Source: Sacculina carcini
Lineage: Eukaryota > Arthropoda > Thecostraca > Sacculinidae
Direction: 5' to 3'
Length of the DNA: 64,000 nucleotides
NCBI GenBank assembly: GCA_916048095.2
Contig: OU696593.1
Coordinates: 3,836,501 to 3,900,500, forward strand
This document shows positions 21,910 through 32,821 of the stretch, in pieces. The position numbers were made by a program, and so were the translations under genes. Under the pieces are notes generated by a model, which searched no databases, was not told the DNA's origin, and saw only the letters and a program-made list of their open reading frames with translations. The stretch's first letter is position 1; each line of letters opens with the position of its first letter.

Positions 21910-22380
21910 TTACGATTATTGAGAGTCAATAGAGAACGGAGATAAGAAGGAGAGGAGGGAGAGTGGAAGTAGTGTGGTGCTGCCCGACAACATGAGTTTG
22001 AAGACCAGACAACATATCTTATATCGGAGACGAGAAAGAGCAGGTAACCAACCGAGCTGCCGGATATGCACCGAAGTGGGAGTTCGCGGGGGAAGCCTCA
22101 GTACAAACCGACAAGCAAGGTTGATCACTTCTCGGAGTTGGCGGATAGATTTCAAGGTAAGATGGAAGAAGAGCGCTTTGCAATAGTCGAACTTCGAAAT
22201 GATGTAGGAGTTAACAAGAAGACTAGCGGATGAGACATCAATCGACGAACGAATAGGGTAAAATTATCGGACTAAAAAGCGGCACGAGCGGGTAAGATGA
22301 GAAAAATGAATCGAGAAAGAAAGGTTAGGATCGAACAACGCACCTGTGACTCCTCGTGATGACTACGGCCTAAATCTATG
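21910..22380 (-). pseudogene. L2-like LINE 3' fragment
   Basis: On the - strand: FDYCKALFFHLTLKSIRQL, LACRFVLRLPPRTPTSVHIR, LGWLPALSRLRYKICCL. This is the L2 RT C-terminal block (DYCNSL..., LHWLPV..RI.FK). Upstream GALFDPNLSF matches the LGV..D..LSF motif. Stops interrupt it. Confidence 0.75.
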
Positions 22381-22539
22381 TTCATGGAGTTGATGGGATG
22401 AAGTTCTGGAAAATTCGATAATCCAGAGGGGTGCGAGAACTGACTACTGATTTGAGAAGGATGTGAGCACTGAAAAACGTGCTCCTTCATCTAAAACACG
22501 TGCTATTTCATTCAGGATTGGATTAAATGAAATCCCCAA

Positions 22540-22672
22540 AATTATGTCTATCCCCCTGAGATCCAAAAAGTCCTGTTCATGAACATTTCGAGTGTAGCTC
22601 CTCATGTTTGGCCAAAACCCCGCATATTTTTGCTTAGCCCCCACGGAATATATTCTGGCGCCGCCACTGCAC
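22540..22672 (-). repeat. MITE end fragment (CAGTGGCGGCGCCAG type)
   Basis: Read on the - strand it begins CAGTGGCGGCGCCAGAATAT with GTGGGGGCTAAG following, resembling the 3446 family. The other end is not seen. Confidence 0.5.
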
Positions 22673-22679
22673 CTCAACC

Positions 22680-23039
22680 TTATCGAAACGGCCCCACCAA
22701 ACTAAAATTTTCGTCTCTTACTACGAAAATTTCGCCTACATAAGAGTGGCTCCCAATGTTACATACATACACGCTACAGATTCGTTGCATACACGCTTGA
22801 GATGCAAGTTATCTACGAGAGTCCAAATTTCACATATATTAAATTCGTATAACAGATTTTGGGTCTTTTGACAACATATTTGGACATTTTTCCTCATATA
22901 CTAACAAAACGCAAGTTATAATAGAAAATTTCGAACTCTTACAATGAATGAAACTTAATACGAATAGAGAATAATTAACATGAATTATAAATAAATAGAT
23001 AAAAATATGATGAAATATGAATACATTAGTAAATAAATT
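22680..23039. other. No gene recognised
   Basis: AT-rich sequence without coding or repeat signature that I can identify. Confidence 0.4.
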
Positions 23040-24772
23040 GTGACCAAGGTACATGCCACGGAACATATGCGAACAAGACGCGTGTTCAGGAGTCCTGTGT
23101 AGAGATGCGACCTAAAAAAAACCTACGTTTTTAAAAAAGAGAGAAGTTTTTTTGGCCAAAAAAACCGCGACCAATAAAAACACGTTCTGTTTGTTTTTTT
23201 TTGAAGAGTCATGCGAAAAATTCAAATTATGGAAATGATATATTTGGGATGTTAAATGAATTATTTTTTATCAAAACATGGGTTATTCATGCTATTAGTG
23301 ACCCTATCAAATTGAATTATCATTAAATATGCACAATATAATTGTTATAATGTGTCTGAAAGCCCTAATATCATTGTTTGCACGGTACTGTGCGGCAGTT
23401 CTATGTACAGTACAGTTTTGCATTCAATTATTGAGTTTATCATTGTGTAAGAAAGCAGGGTTTGAGAACCGCTTTTTATGCTAAAATCTGAAACTGTTTT
23501 AAAAAACAACAGGTGGCATAATTTTTTATTTTTTATTACATAATTTTTTTATTTTTCACACATTAACTTTTTCCTGACAGAAATTAACTACGTTGGTTAT
23601 AATAGGTTTCATCATTTCATTCAGCACATCAATTATTTGCAAATATAAGAGTACAAACACTGCAAATATTCACACAAATACTACGAATATGCACACAAAC
23701 TTAGTGTCCCTAATGAGACTACAAACTTTTGGTTTTGGTTCAACTTTCCTTGGCCTGCCGCCAATTTTTTTCGCAATCTCTACATCTACGAAAACCGTTT
23801 TTAAAAAAAATATATTTTGAGAAAAAACCGTGGTTCAAAAGAACAGTTTAAATTTAGTGGTTTAACCGGCCGCTTATACGTACCAGAAGGCTACTTGCTA
23901 TACAAAAGGTATTTGAACGTACATCAATCAAATCTATCTTACATAGATACTGTTTTAGAAAACATTGTTTCATTAAAAAAACGTTAAATAAACGTTTGTC
24001 AAAAAACATTTGACCAACCAATTAGCTTGTCTTGTTCTGCTGCCAACATTCTCTGGACCTACATTAATAAAACAAATTTAAAACCACTTTGAAAAACATC
24101 ATTGCATTTTTTTTAATAAAAAACATGGTCTCTTTTAAAAAACATGATTATTCAATGAATTTGTTCTGTTATGCTGACAAATTATTTCAAATATCCACAT
24201 AATGGGATAAATAAACCATTAATGGGTTAATATAAACCATTAATATAAACCATTAACCATAAACCATTAACCATCTTTAAAAACATCGGTTTTCTCAGTG
24301 AAAAAAACCTAAACCATCGGACCCGGATGCACTTTCAAACAGTCTCCTGAGGTATTTATTGATAAATATTCTTGTTTTTTATACTATTATCAAATTATCT
24401 TTGAAATAAGACACGTAAAGATGTACAAAACATCAATTGAACTCATTTCTATGTACTAAAATCTCACATCCGATAACAATTGGGGCTAATTCTAAAAAAA
24501 CCAGGAAAAACAAAAAAAACCCTAAAAAAACATGTTTCTTTTGCAAAAAAAACGCAACCAAAAAAAACGTTTTTTTGCATCACTAGTCACTGTGTCGCAA
24601 TAAACAGTCCGGTGTGTGTCCTGTGATACGACACACTTCACCGCACATGCTGATTCATGTTGTGTCATATGATGCCGCACACAAAATGCTGCAAGTGCAA
24701 ATTCTGCGCATGTGCTTCTGGCAGATTCCTTCCAAGTGGCGCGTGACGCTGTTGCACATGTCGCACCACATA
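23040..24772 (-). repeat. M1 repeat, copy d (split by hAT-B copy 2)
   Basis: Left part 23040-23099 (AAGGTACATGCCACGGAAC) and right part 24586-24772 (GACGCTGTTGCACATGTCGC) match the two ends of M1 copy a in reverse. Removing the hAT gives about 240 bp, the expected M1 size. More diverged than copies a, c and e. Confidence 0.55.
23100..24585. mobile_element. hAT-B family element, copy 2
   Basis: Same ends as 18792-21530 (TAGAGATGCGACC ... TTTGCATCACTA) and collinear along 1486 bp. The flanks are GTCCTGTG and GTCACTGTG, an 8-bp duplication with a one-base indel. It contains a short local expansion of TAAACCATTAA units (about 24205-24275). No coding capacity. Confidence 0.85.
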
Positions 24773-25610
24773 ACAATCAACAGCCAATTTAGCTCTTTCA
24801 GTAATATTCTATTGACTTTGGCCTTGAAATTGCTCAGATTGTTCTGCGAGAAAACATCACCATATCCCAGGCATGCACAGTGGCCGGAAGAAAGCAACGT
24901 TGGAACCGCTTTGTAACGCAACGAAATATGCCGCACCTTGAAGAAATAATTGAAAAATAGAACCTCTAATTGAATGCCTCCGCCGTCATTTTGATAAATT
25001 CTTCTCTTTTGGTAATAACAATGATTGACTTGTTTTCATTAGTGAATTCGTGATTATTCCCCAGTAATCATTCTGCATTTATCTCTATCGTTAAACAAAT
25101 ATGCATACGTTACATGATTAGTTTTTCGTCCATAAAATTTACCGTATCTTCTCAAAATTTTGACCAGCTATACGAAAAGTAGAACGGCACTACGGAGGAA
25201 GGTTGGAAAAATAGAACATGCCGCTCAAATAGATGTTTTACGGTAGTTATACGCTGTTATACGCTCCAAATAATACAACAATCATCTACTCCGGTGGACT
25301 ATTGTGGCATGGAAAGCGAATACATTAACACAAATACAGATAGGAAAGATACCAATGCAAAGGAGGTATACATTTTACGACTCATATATTACGAGGCAGA
25401 CACTGTGACTACCCCCTGGTAAAACATCAACCAAAAACACTGTCACAAGCCATTTGGAAGGAAATCAATAATAGATTGTCCAGGAAAATATGAGGAAAAC
25501 GACGTTGTGAAGTCGGTATCGAGTTTGAAAGTCACTGGATTCGGGTATCTGACGGACATTAGCAGTGTAACATATGGCGACCACTTGTTCGAGTCAATTG
25601 AATAAACATT
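24773..25610. other. No gene recognised
   Basis: Unassigned sequence with no domain, repeat match or RNA gene that I can support. Confidence 0.4.
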
Positions 25611-25680
25611 CACATACACACAGTCATACACACACACACACACATACACACACACACACAGACAAGCACGTGCATGTGTG
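25610..25680. repeat. (CA)n microsatellite
   Basis: Interrupted CA array at 25615-25668. A GT-rich stretch follows at 25989-26025, on the far side of a GC-rich patch. Confidence 0.9.
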
Positions 25681-25689
25681 GGTGTGCAC

Positions 25690-26010
25690 GTGAGCTCATA
25701 TGCGCGTGTGCTGCTGACGTGGCAGTTGCGGGGCGTCCTTCGCAGGCCGCACCCCGTTCCCCTCCCCTCTGGCGAGATGTGGCCCACCACAACATACGCA
25801 GCTACCACCACCCACACCAAACAGTTGCTGTCACCGCTACACACATGGACTGACTGGCTCAAAGCCGTTGCCATGGAGACCGCAGAGCGCACGTGACCGA
25901 CGATTGCCGAGGGGGACAGAGACCAGAGAGGGCGGGGGTGCAATATGCGTTGCCGAGGGCGGTCGATATCTCTCGCTCCCCAGTCTCTGCGTGCGTGTGT
26001 GTGTATGTGT
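25690..26010. promoter_or_regulatory. GC-rich patch with X-box-like palindrome; possible promoter
   Basis: About 300 bp clearly richer in GC than its surroundings. It holds GTTGCCATGGAGAC at 25867-25880, close to the RFX X-box (GTTGCCATGGNAAC). A CACGTG E-box lies at about 25889-25894 and GGGCGGGGG near 25930. No convincing exon is recognised nearby. The call rests on composition and motif matches only and could be chance. Confidence 0.3.
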
Positions 26011-26265
26011 GTCTGTGTGTGATGGTGCGCAAGTGTGCACAAGTGCAGTAGTGTGGCACGGCCGAGTGGTGTATTGGTGGTGAGTTCAATGTGACCGTGT
26101 TGCTAACCTCGCGACATCGCCTCGAGCACTGTACTCCCCGGTGGAATCACAACGTCAAATAGCGCGATAACCAACCGGTAAGAGCCATGCTACTCATTGT
26201 ACTGGAGCCATGCTGCACAAATGTGGTAGGGTTCTTGATGCGAGCTGCAATAGCTCCAGATAAGG

Positions 26266-26535
26266 CAGTGGTTCTTAATCATTTTCAGTTCTCACACTTA
26301 CTGGATTCTTGATAGCTATATGAAAAAGATAAAACACAAACAACGTCATAACTAAGTTTTGTACTCGATAATTTTTCATACAGCTTAATGTCCTTTGAGA
26401 GGATTAAGCAGGTTTTTTTGGAGGAAACTATATTGCATAGGTTAAACATATTTTATTTCTCGCAGAAACTCTTTCACCACTTAGGAAGCAGGTTGGCTCT
26501 CCTAGGCATGAAAACGCCCCAGGCTAGAACCCCTG
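26266..26535. mobile_element. hAT-type MITE (CAGTGGTTCTTAA ends)
   Basis: Left end CAGTGGTTCTTAATC, right end GCTAGAACCCCTG, imperfect inverted repeats. Flanks AGATAAGG and AAATAATT match at only 5 of 8 positions. Internal GATAGCTATATGAAAAAGAT recurs near 30420. Confidence 0.5.
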
Positions 26536-26983
26536 AAATAATTATAATATTCGTTTTGTGGTTGCATATGACGACCAGGCTAGTGTGCATAAGATTGCAT
26601 TGGCTACAGCATTGACTAAAAGTGTCTTCAGATCCAAATAATACTGATTTATTTATTGATACTGTTTGGACTATGTGATTAACCGCGGCGATGTTCAGGA
26701 TGAGAGGGCCGCTGTTCTGCTCTTATAACGATATTGTAGGACTGAATCCACATGATTCAACTCTAGTCGGGTGTTCAAGCCTTCTCATTGATGTCTAAGC
26801 CTTCTCATTGATGGCGCGTATACTGCTGGGCAAATCAACTTGGCTTAAATCATTATGTATCATTGAGCTTGTAGTCTATATAGAATTTTTCATAATAAGC
26901 TGGTTTCTGGACGCAGTATATCCTTTGCAGGGAATTGACATTTTGCTGTGTGGCGTATGAAAAATTCGATAACTGTTATTGAT
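26536..26983. other. No gene recognised
   Basis: Nothing identifiable beyond a short local duplication of AAGCCTTCTCATTGATG near 26778 and 26799. Confidence 0.4.
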
Positions 26984-27291
26984 CAGGGTCGGCCGTAATC
27001 ATAGGCAAACTAGGCGGCCGTCTGGGACCTCCAATTAGTGGGGGCCTCGCACTGCACTCACGAGAATAAGCATAAACATTGTGCAAATTGTACTCAGTTT
27101 AAACTCAGTGTAAATTGTACATGAAAAATTGTACTCAGGCATCGTCCTGTCTCTGGATCAGTGAGATTTTGTTGGAGACTGCTGTTGTCAAAGCACGAAA
27201 TGTTTTGGTGTTTTGGTATTCGGTTTCTTGTTATAATTTGGGGTCACCAAATTCACTGCCTAGGACCTCCGATTACTTGAATCCGGCCCTG
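26984..27291. mobile_element. MITE with CAGGGYCGG ends
   Basis: Left end CAGGGTCGGCCGTAATC, right end GATTACTTGAATCCGGCCCTG, inverted repeats with mismatches; internal AGGACCTCC-type motifs near both ends. Flanks TATTGAT and TATTCAT form a near-perfect 7-bp direct repeat, in line with a hAT-like origin. Confidence 0.6.
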
Positions 27292-27865
27292 TATTCATTC
27301 GCTGACTGCGTGCCAATTTTCCACCAATCTTCTGCGTTAGACTATATTTTTATGTATGTGAACATTTTCTCGAACTATGCCTGGTAGAAACACAAGCAAG
27401 GGTAGTTTCAATCAATTTAACACCCCGAAATAATTGGAAATGGTGCATTTTTGTGCACTGGGTTTCAAAGTTGTTCACATGTTCATATGTCAACCACAAC
27501 CACACGGATACGTACACATAATCACGTACGCACACGGACACACACATATGAGTTTAGATTGATCACATATTCCACTGGTGCAGAGGGATCATGTTATTAG
27601 TTTCATGTTCTCTCATGCTTCATGTTCTGCTGTAGTGTGTGTATTACTCAGCTGTAAACACTAGTATCGCAGTTAATACGATACTATTGAGTGCAACAGC
27701 CACGTTTTTGATGAAACGCTTTATTGGTGTCCTTCTCGACCCCGTCAAAGAAGAGCACTGGCGCCGTCACTGGCATGTTCCGATAACGACCCCTGCTCTT
27801 GCCGAGCTCAGTGGTAATGATTGAAGACCGTAAATGGGTGATGGCACCCTGAGTGAAGTGATAAG
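27292..27865. other. No gene recognised
   Basis: Contains short TG/CA-rich stretches (about 27480-27545) and no recognisable coding sequence. Confidence 0.4.
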
Positions 27866-27990
27866 TTATTCAACAACAACAACAACAACAATGTATTTGT
27901 ATAGCGCTCACACAGAAACAAGCGCGAAAGAGACAATTTATTCGTGAAAGAGACAATTTATTCGCGAAAGAGACAATTTATTATATATTC
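27866..27990 (-). repeat. L2-like LINE 3' tail plus 20-bp tandem repeat
   Basis: CAACAACAACAACAACAACA then TTTGTATAGCGCTCACACAG and AAGCGCGAAAGAGACAATT match the 3' end of the LINE at 43746. The GAAAGAGACAATTTATTCG unit is then repeated about three times. Read on the - strand this is a 3' end with a (TTG)n tail. Confidence 0.75.
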
Positions 27991-29200
27991 GTGAAATAAT
28001 TGAGCAGTTATACGTTAAATGCGGATAACCTCAATACATTAGCAAAGGTTTCAAGTTATACCTTAAGTTTAGTATATACGAGTCTGAAAAGCGAGTTTAT
28101 TTAATCTAAATTCCATAGATTCACCTGAATTAACCTAAATTCGAGTTATTTCACCTAAGTTCCAAACTCGTTTTTTATTATTTCAAGTATTTTCATACAT
28201 ATTTTGCTTAGTTTCAGCTGATATCTGGGTTGGAAGTTATTTTTAAATTTTAGGTTGAATAATTATTATTGTGAATATTTTCTAATCTCGGTCGCCCCCA
28301 GACCCAATGCACCCGATGATATCTTAACGAACATCCACTAGAGAACCAACTTCTCCCGCTGTGGTGGAAGATGTACTAGAAATGATCATTAGCCCAATAG
28401 AGCCCATGTGCCCATAGCAAAAATATATCCTATTGATTACAGCGTGCTTACATGCTAAGGCGTGAAAACAACAATAGAAGTGCAAATGCACTTCACTAAA
28501 AACTAGGTCCCAGCAATCAATCCATATCTCACTGGTAGAGTAAAAGAATTGAAACAAGCCGTAGCAGTACGATAAGTTGTTGGCCAATTCCCCATACTAA
28601 TAAAATTTGTTCTAAGAATTCCCCCGTAGTAAATGTATATTTGCTAGTTGTTACAGTGGATATTTAATAAACTTTGCTAGTGTTTGTATTTTATCAATAA
28701 TGATATATGTTTGCAGCTAGATGAGCTTGGGAAGGCAAGTTGTAACCTACTACATGATATTCCCCAAGCAAACAAACATGAAACATTATAAACTGTGTAT
28801 CAATATTGGCGGTTCATTCGCTCAGTGTCGTAGCGTGGCGGGTAAAGGAGAGGGTGGCACAAGAACTGCTGAACACGTTGAATTATCGTTTTATCCGAGT
28901 CGCATTTCTGAATATACATTTCATATTTGCTTATTCAATCTCAAATAACCGAGTGAAGGCAAGATCGATTGAAAATGACATCCAAATTACGATTGTCGGT
29001 CTGTGACCCACAATCGTACATGGTGGGGAGCGGCAGAGAAGTTGACCGCCCCCGGCGTCAGATAGCCTGGCCATTATATTCGTTTGAGAACCCAAATTGA
29101 TAAAATAAACAATTATAAATAAATAATATATATAATGTTTCCAAATTTTGTACGCAATGTTCAAACACAAAGTGAAAATGTCATTTCCTAGGTGAAAAGG
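27991..29200. other. No gene recognised
   Basis: AT-rich; short reading frames on both strands show no known motif. A host exon cannot be excluded but is not supported. Confidence 0.4.
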
Positions 29201-29204
29201 TCTG

Positions 29205-29500
29205 CCTCATTATGTACATCAGCCTAGCCAAGCCACATTTGAATTTTTGCTATGAAATTTGGGGGTCGACTAATACAACCTGATTTACAAAATTAATTGC
29301 AATTAAGAAACATCGTATACGGATTATCGCTAATATATCAATTATACTATCCAAAGAGTCTCAATTCAAATGATATTTGACACTAGAATTTGATAACATG
29401 GTCAAACTAAACACGTCGATGTTCATATATAGGTTGTATCAAAATGTATTCCTCTTACCATTCTGCAGCAAATACTCAGCAAAAATAAATGATATCCGAA
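29205..29500 (+). pseudogene. LINE RT C-terminal fragment
   Basis: Translation gives SLAKPHLNFCYEIWGST, then KLIAIKKHRIRIIANIS and FDNMVKLNTSMFIYRL with a stop and a shift between. This is the post-thumb pattern SLV.PHL.Y...WG and L..QK+AIRII seen in the LINE at 52430-53930. Heavily decayed. Confidence 0.7.
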
Positions 29501-29880
29501 AAGTTTTCACACACTATTTCAAGAAAGGAGCAGGCAGGCATAAGGGAACAGGCATTATTAAAATAATATTATTCAAAGAATCATAAGAGTTATGTCTTTT
29601 TAATATTGTTTCAGATTTTGACTGCTGTTACTTTTATTACTTAGAAAGTAGTAAGTAATATTTTTCATAAATATTAAGATATTTATGAAAACTGCCTGCA
29701 GCTCCCCAGATTTCAAATTTAAACAAAACTATAATATCTAAAGACACTAAATTTTTCCATTATATAAACTTTGTCTTTGTTTGGTTCATTGTTGTTGTGG
29801 CTGCTGCGTTTTAAATCGTCCACATGTGCGCTTTCGTACTCTGTACAAACAGCGGCATTGCAGTACAAAGTCGGGTGCTA

Positions 29881-29957
29881 TGTACCGGAAGTGGGTAGGC
29901 AAGTGGGTACCGGAAGTGGGTACCGGAAGTGGGTATATGTACCGGAAGTGGGTAGGC
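29881..29957 (+). promoter_or_regulatory. Cluster of four ACCGGAAGTG motifs (ETS-type sites)
   Basis: ACCGGAAGTG occurs at 29883, 29909, 29922 and 29941, each followed by GGTA, within 68 bp. This decamer is the classic high-affinity site for class I ETS factors (for example GABPA and ELK). The spacing (26, 13, 19 bp) is irregular and the array also behaves as a short minisatellite, so regulatory function is inferred, not shown. No gene start is recognised beside it. Confidence 0.4.
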
Positions 29958-30403
29958 GGTGCACTGACTGGCGTATCACTGGTCATACTGCTGGTCACCA
30001 TTGGGTTGACAAAACTTGCTCAGCGTTGGGCTCAACAAATTTGCAGCGGACAAACGTGGTGCTGATTGGTGGTGGCTTATACTCATTGTGACTCTTTTCT
30101 TCTTGTTGAGCTCGTGCGACAGGCACAAGAGATTCATGGTTTCGATTGCCTGAATACACTTTGACTAAATTGTGTTGAAATTCGGTGTGTTACGGTGTGC
30201 AACTACGTATAAATTTGGTGTGTTCGGGACGGTCGATATCAGTGGAAACGTCAAACGTCGCACGAGGCACTGAGTCTGACAGTGTGGCTCGCGCTAACTG
30301 TCAAACGTCGACGGTTACAATGGCTTCTCTGCTTGTTTTTGCCATGCCATTTTCAGTGTTCGCACCTCTTTTAAATTATCAGAACATATTAGATGTTACC
30401 TCA
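29958..30403. other. No gene recognised
   Basis: Moderate-GC sequence with chance reading frames only; includes a repeated GTCAAACGTCG word near 30249 and 30300. Confidence 0.35.
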
Positions 30404-30660
30404 CCACCCAGGATTTTTGATAGCTAAATGAAAAAAGATACAATATTACATTTTTACTACACTTTACTACACTTTACACAGATAACAAACCATTTTCAAT
30501 TCAATATTCATTCATACACTTTGAAGCTTCTGTATATAACAGTCTTTTTTTGCCAGGGTAAACATAAAGCATAGGTAAAACATTAACTATATCAAATTTT
30601 CACAATAATCCTCACGCCCTTTAGAAATTTGCAAGCACTCCCGTTTAAGAACCCCTTTGG
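30404..30660. repeat. Possible second copy of the 26266 MITE family
   Basis: Shares TTTTTGATAGCTAAATGAAA with the 26266 copy and ends with GTTTAAGAACCCCTTTGG, which resembles the expected inverted end. The left terminus is unclear. Confidence 0.35.
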
Positions 30661-30721
30661 TTTAAGTGATGCTCTGTCATGTCTTTATAGTATGTGAGTT
30701 GCACATGTTATTGGCAATAAT

Positions 30722-32328
30722 TAGGGCTGTCAAAAAAGTAACCTAAAAATCACAAAAAAGTAACTTTATTTTCGAGAAAAAGTAACCTAAAAAGGTAACC
30801 TAAAAATAACCTATGAGGTTTAATGTTATTATCACTTTTGTATTGCTTCATCACATGTTGATCACGCCTTTGCTAATTAGTGCGCTATATGAAATACACG
30901 GGTTGTTTATTATTTGTTTGTGAACATAAAAACTAACCTAATAGCCTATAAAAAGTAACCTAAAAATAACCTCATTCAAAAAAGTCAATTTCTGTTTGCA
31001 ATTTTGAAGGAAGAAAATACACCAGTCCTTCTTTTTTATCCTTCTTCCGAGTTGGTACTATTTTTCCGTCCTCTCTCCGATCTGGTATGATTTTTACAAC
31101 AAACCACCAAAAGTGACTTAATATTATTTGGCTAACATCGCAACAAGGAGCATAACCATCAGAATATAATTTAATGTGGAAAGCTAATACAGAAGTGAAA
31201 TACACTAATTGCACATGTAAATATTTTTAGTAATGGTCGCAATAATGTTCTTTATATTGTTTCAATGAAACTTTTTATCAAATATCACGTACTACAGCTT
31301 GAATATTAGTGTGAGCCTAAACACTGCATGTGTGAATGCCCCCGTCCTCCCATATACAGCACCCTGTGCTCACTGTCTTATAAATCTCAAGCGTGGAAAA
31401 ATGGCGCTATCTCACACCCTGAAAATCACGAGCTAATTCCTGTTCAAGTAAATACATACTGTCAAGTGCTACAGTGCAGTATCTGGTATAGAGAGCACAC
31501 ACATCGCACTATACCACGCTCCAAACATCTCACGTCATCGTATAAATTCAGAAATTCGTATAAATTGATTCATGTATTTGGCTGCAACATTTACAAGACA
31601 CATAAATTGGAAATTATGGCATAAGCCGCAGTGGCTTGTTTGCTTGACATTTGGACAAACAATACATTATGTGCATCACACACAATTCAACACTACAAGT
31701 AAAGTATAAAATACCAATTTGAACAAAAAAGAAAATGAATTCAAAGATAGAACGAAAAAGTACGAAACATATGTACACACAATTAAATAACAAGTGAAGT
31801 TCACGTGAAAACACAGAAAAATGAAAGAAAACAATATCTCATCAATCAGCAGCTGCTTCATGTGTGACTCGAACTTGGATATAGGAACATCCGGTTCATC
31901 CGATTTATACGTTTTTGCTCAGCCTAGCATAATCATTAATATATTTTATCTGCAGAGATATTAAGAGGCATATCAATTGCTAAATCCTAACAGCAGAAAT
32001 GTATACATTTCTTGATCTTCAGACCTAATATTCCATCTCCTTTCCTATTTTATCCTCATATATACCGTTCTTGTGCCTCTTATCTGCAAAAAGTCACCAA
32101 ACTTCGTGGTAAACTTACCTAATAACAAGAAAAATAACAAAATGTAACCTGACGATTAAAAAGTAACCTAAAAGCAAAAAAGTAACCTAACGATGAAAAA
32201 GTAACTTTTGGTAACCTAATAACTGTTTTAATAATTATTGTACACAAGTTTTTCATGCAGTTTTAGGTAGCTTATGACAAAGTGACCTTAAGGTGAAAAA
32301 GTAACTTTATTAACTTTTGACAGCCCTA
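30722..32328. mobile_element. hAT-C family element, copy 1
   Basis: Ends TAGGGCTGTCAAAAAAGTAA and TTAACTTTTGACAGCCCTA, flanked by a perfect 8-bp duplication GCAATAAT (30714-30721 and 32329-32336). Both subterminal regions carry many AAAAAGTAACCTAA units, as expected for transposase-binding repeats in hAT elements. 1607 bp, no transposase. Compared with copy 2 it carries about 400 bp extra in the middle (about 31530-31970). Confidence 0.92.
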
Positions 32329-32496
32329 GCAATAATATCTTACTGCTCATTTGAGTTTGCAAAAATACGTTTTAATAAGAAAAATTTGAAATTGAAATGA
32401 CGAATGTGTGAGGAATCGCTGCTAAATATGCAGCTCTTGAAGAAGGAAACAGGAGTGAAGGTCAATGACATTGTCATATACTGTGCTCATTTAGCG

Positions 32497-32813
32497 CATT
32501 AGTTCCCAACCTGGGGTAAATTACTCCTAAGGGAAATTTAAAAATTTTTCTAGGCAATGGAGGTGTGGCACGGAGCGAATAATTCCTCAACTAGCTTCAA
32601 ATATGCAACCTTCAACCATCTCAGTGATTATCTTGGTGCCTTTAATAGGTAATTGAAAATGCAAAATATACTGAAAGAATGAATTAAATATATTATCTAT
32701 AGTGCTTTAGTTTAGCCATATATATCAATGTTGAGAACATTTTTGAGAGGGGTGGCATGATTAATGTGACATGCTTAAATGGGTAACAAGCTGAAAAGGA
32801 TTGGGAACAACTG
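32497..32813. mobile_element. hAT-type MITE (CAGTGGTTCCCAA ends)
   Basis: Left end CATTAGTTCCCAACCTGGGG, right end GGATTGGGAACAACTG, inverted repeats. Flanked by ATTTAGCG (32489-32496) and ATTCAGCG (32814-32821), 7 of 8 identical. 317 bp, non-coding. Confidence 0.75.
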
Positions 32814-32821
32814 ATTCAGCG

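Noticed and set aside
25443..26042. 199-codon - strand frame over the GC-rich patch
   Set aside because: Composed of CA-repeat translation and low-complexity sequence; no domain, no plausible splice structure. Kept only as a possible promoter region.
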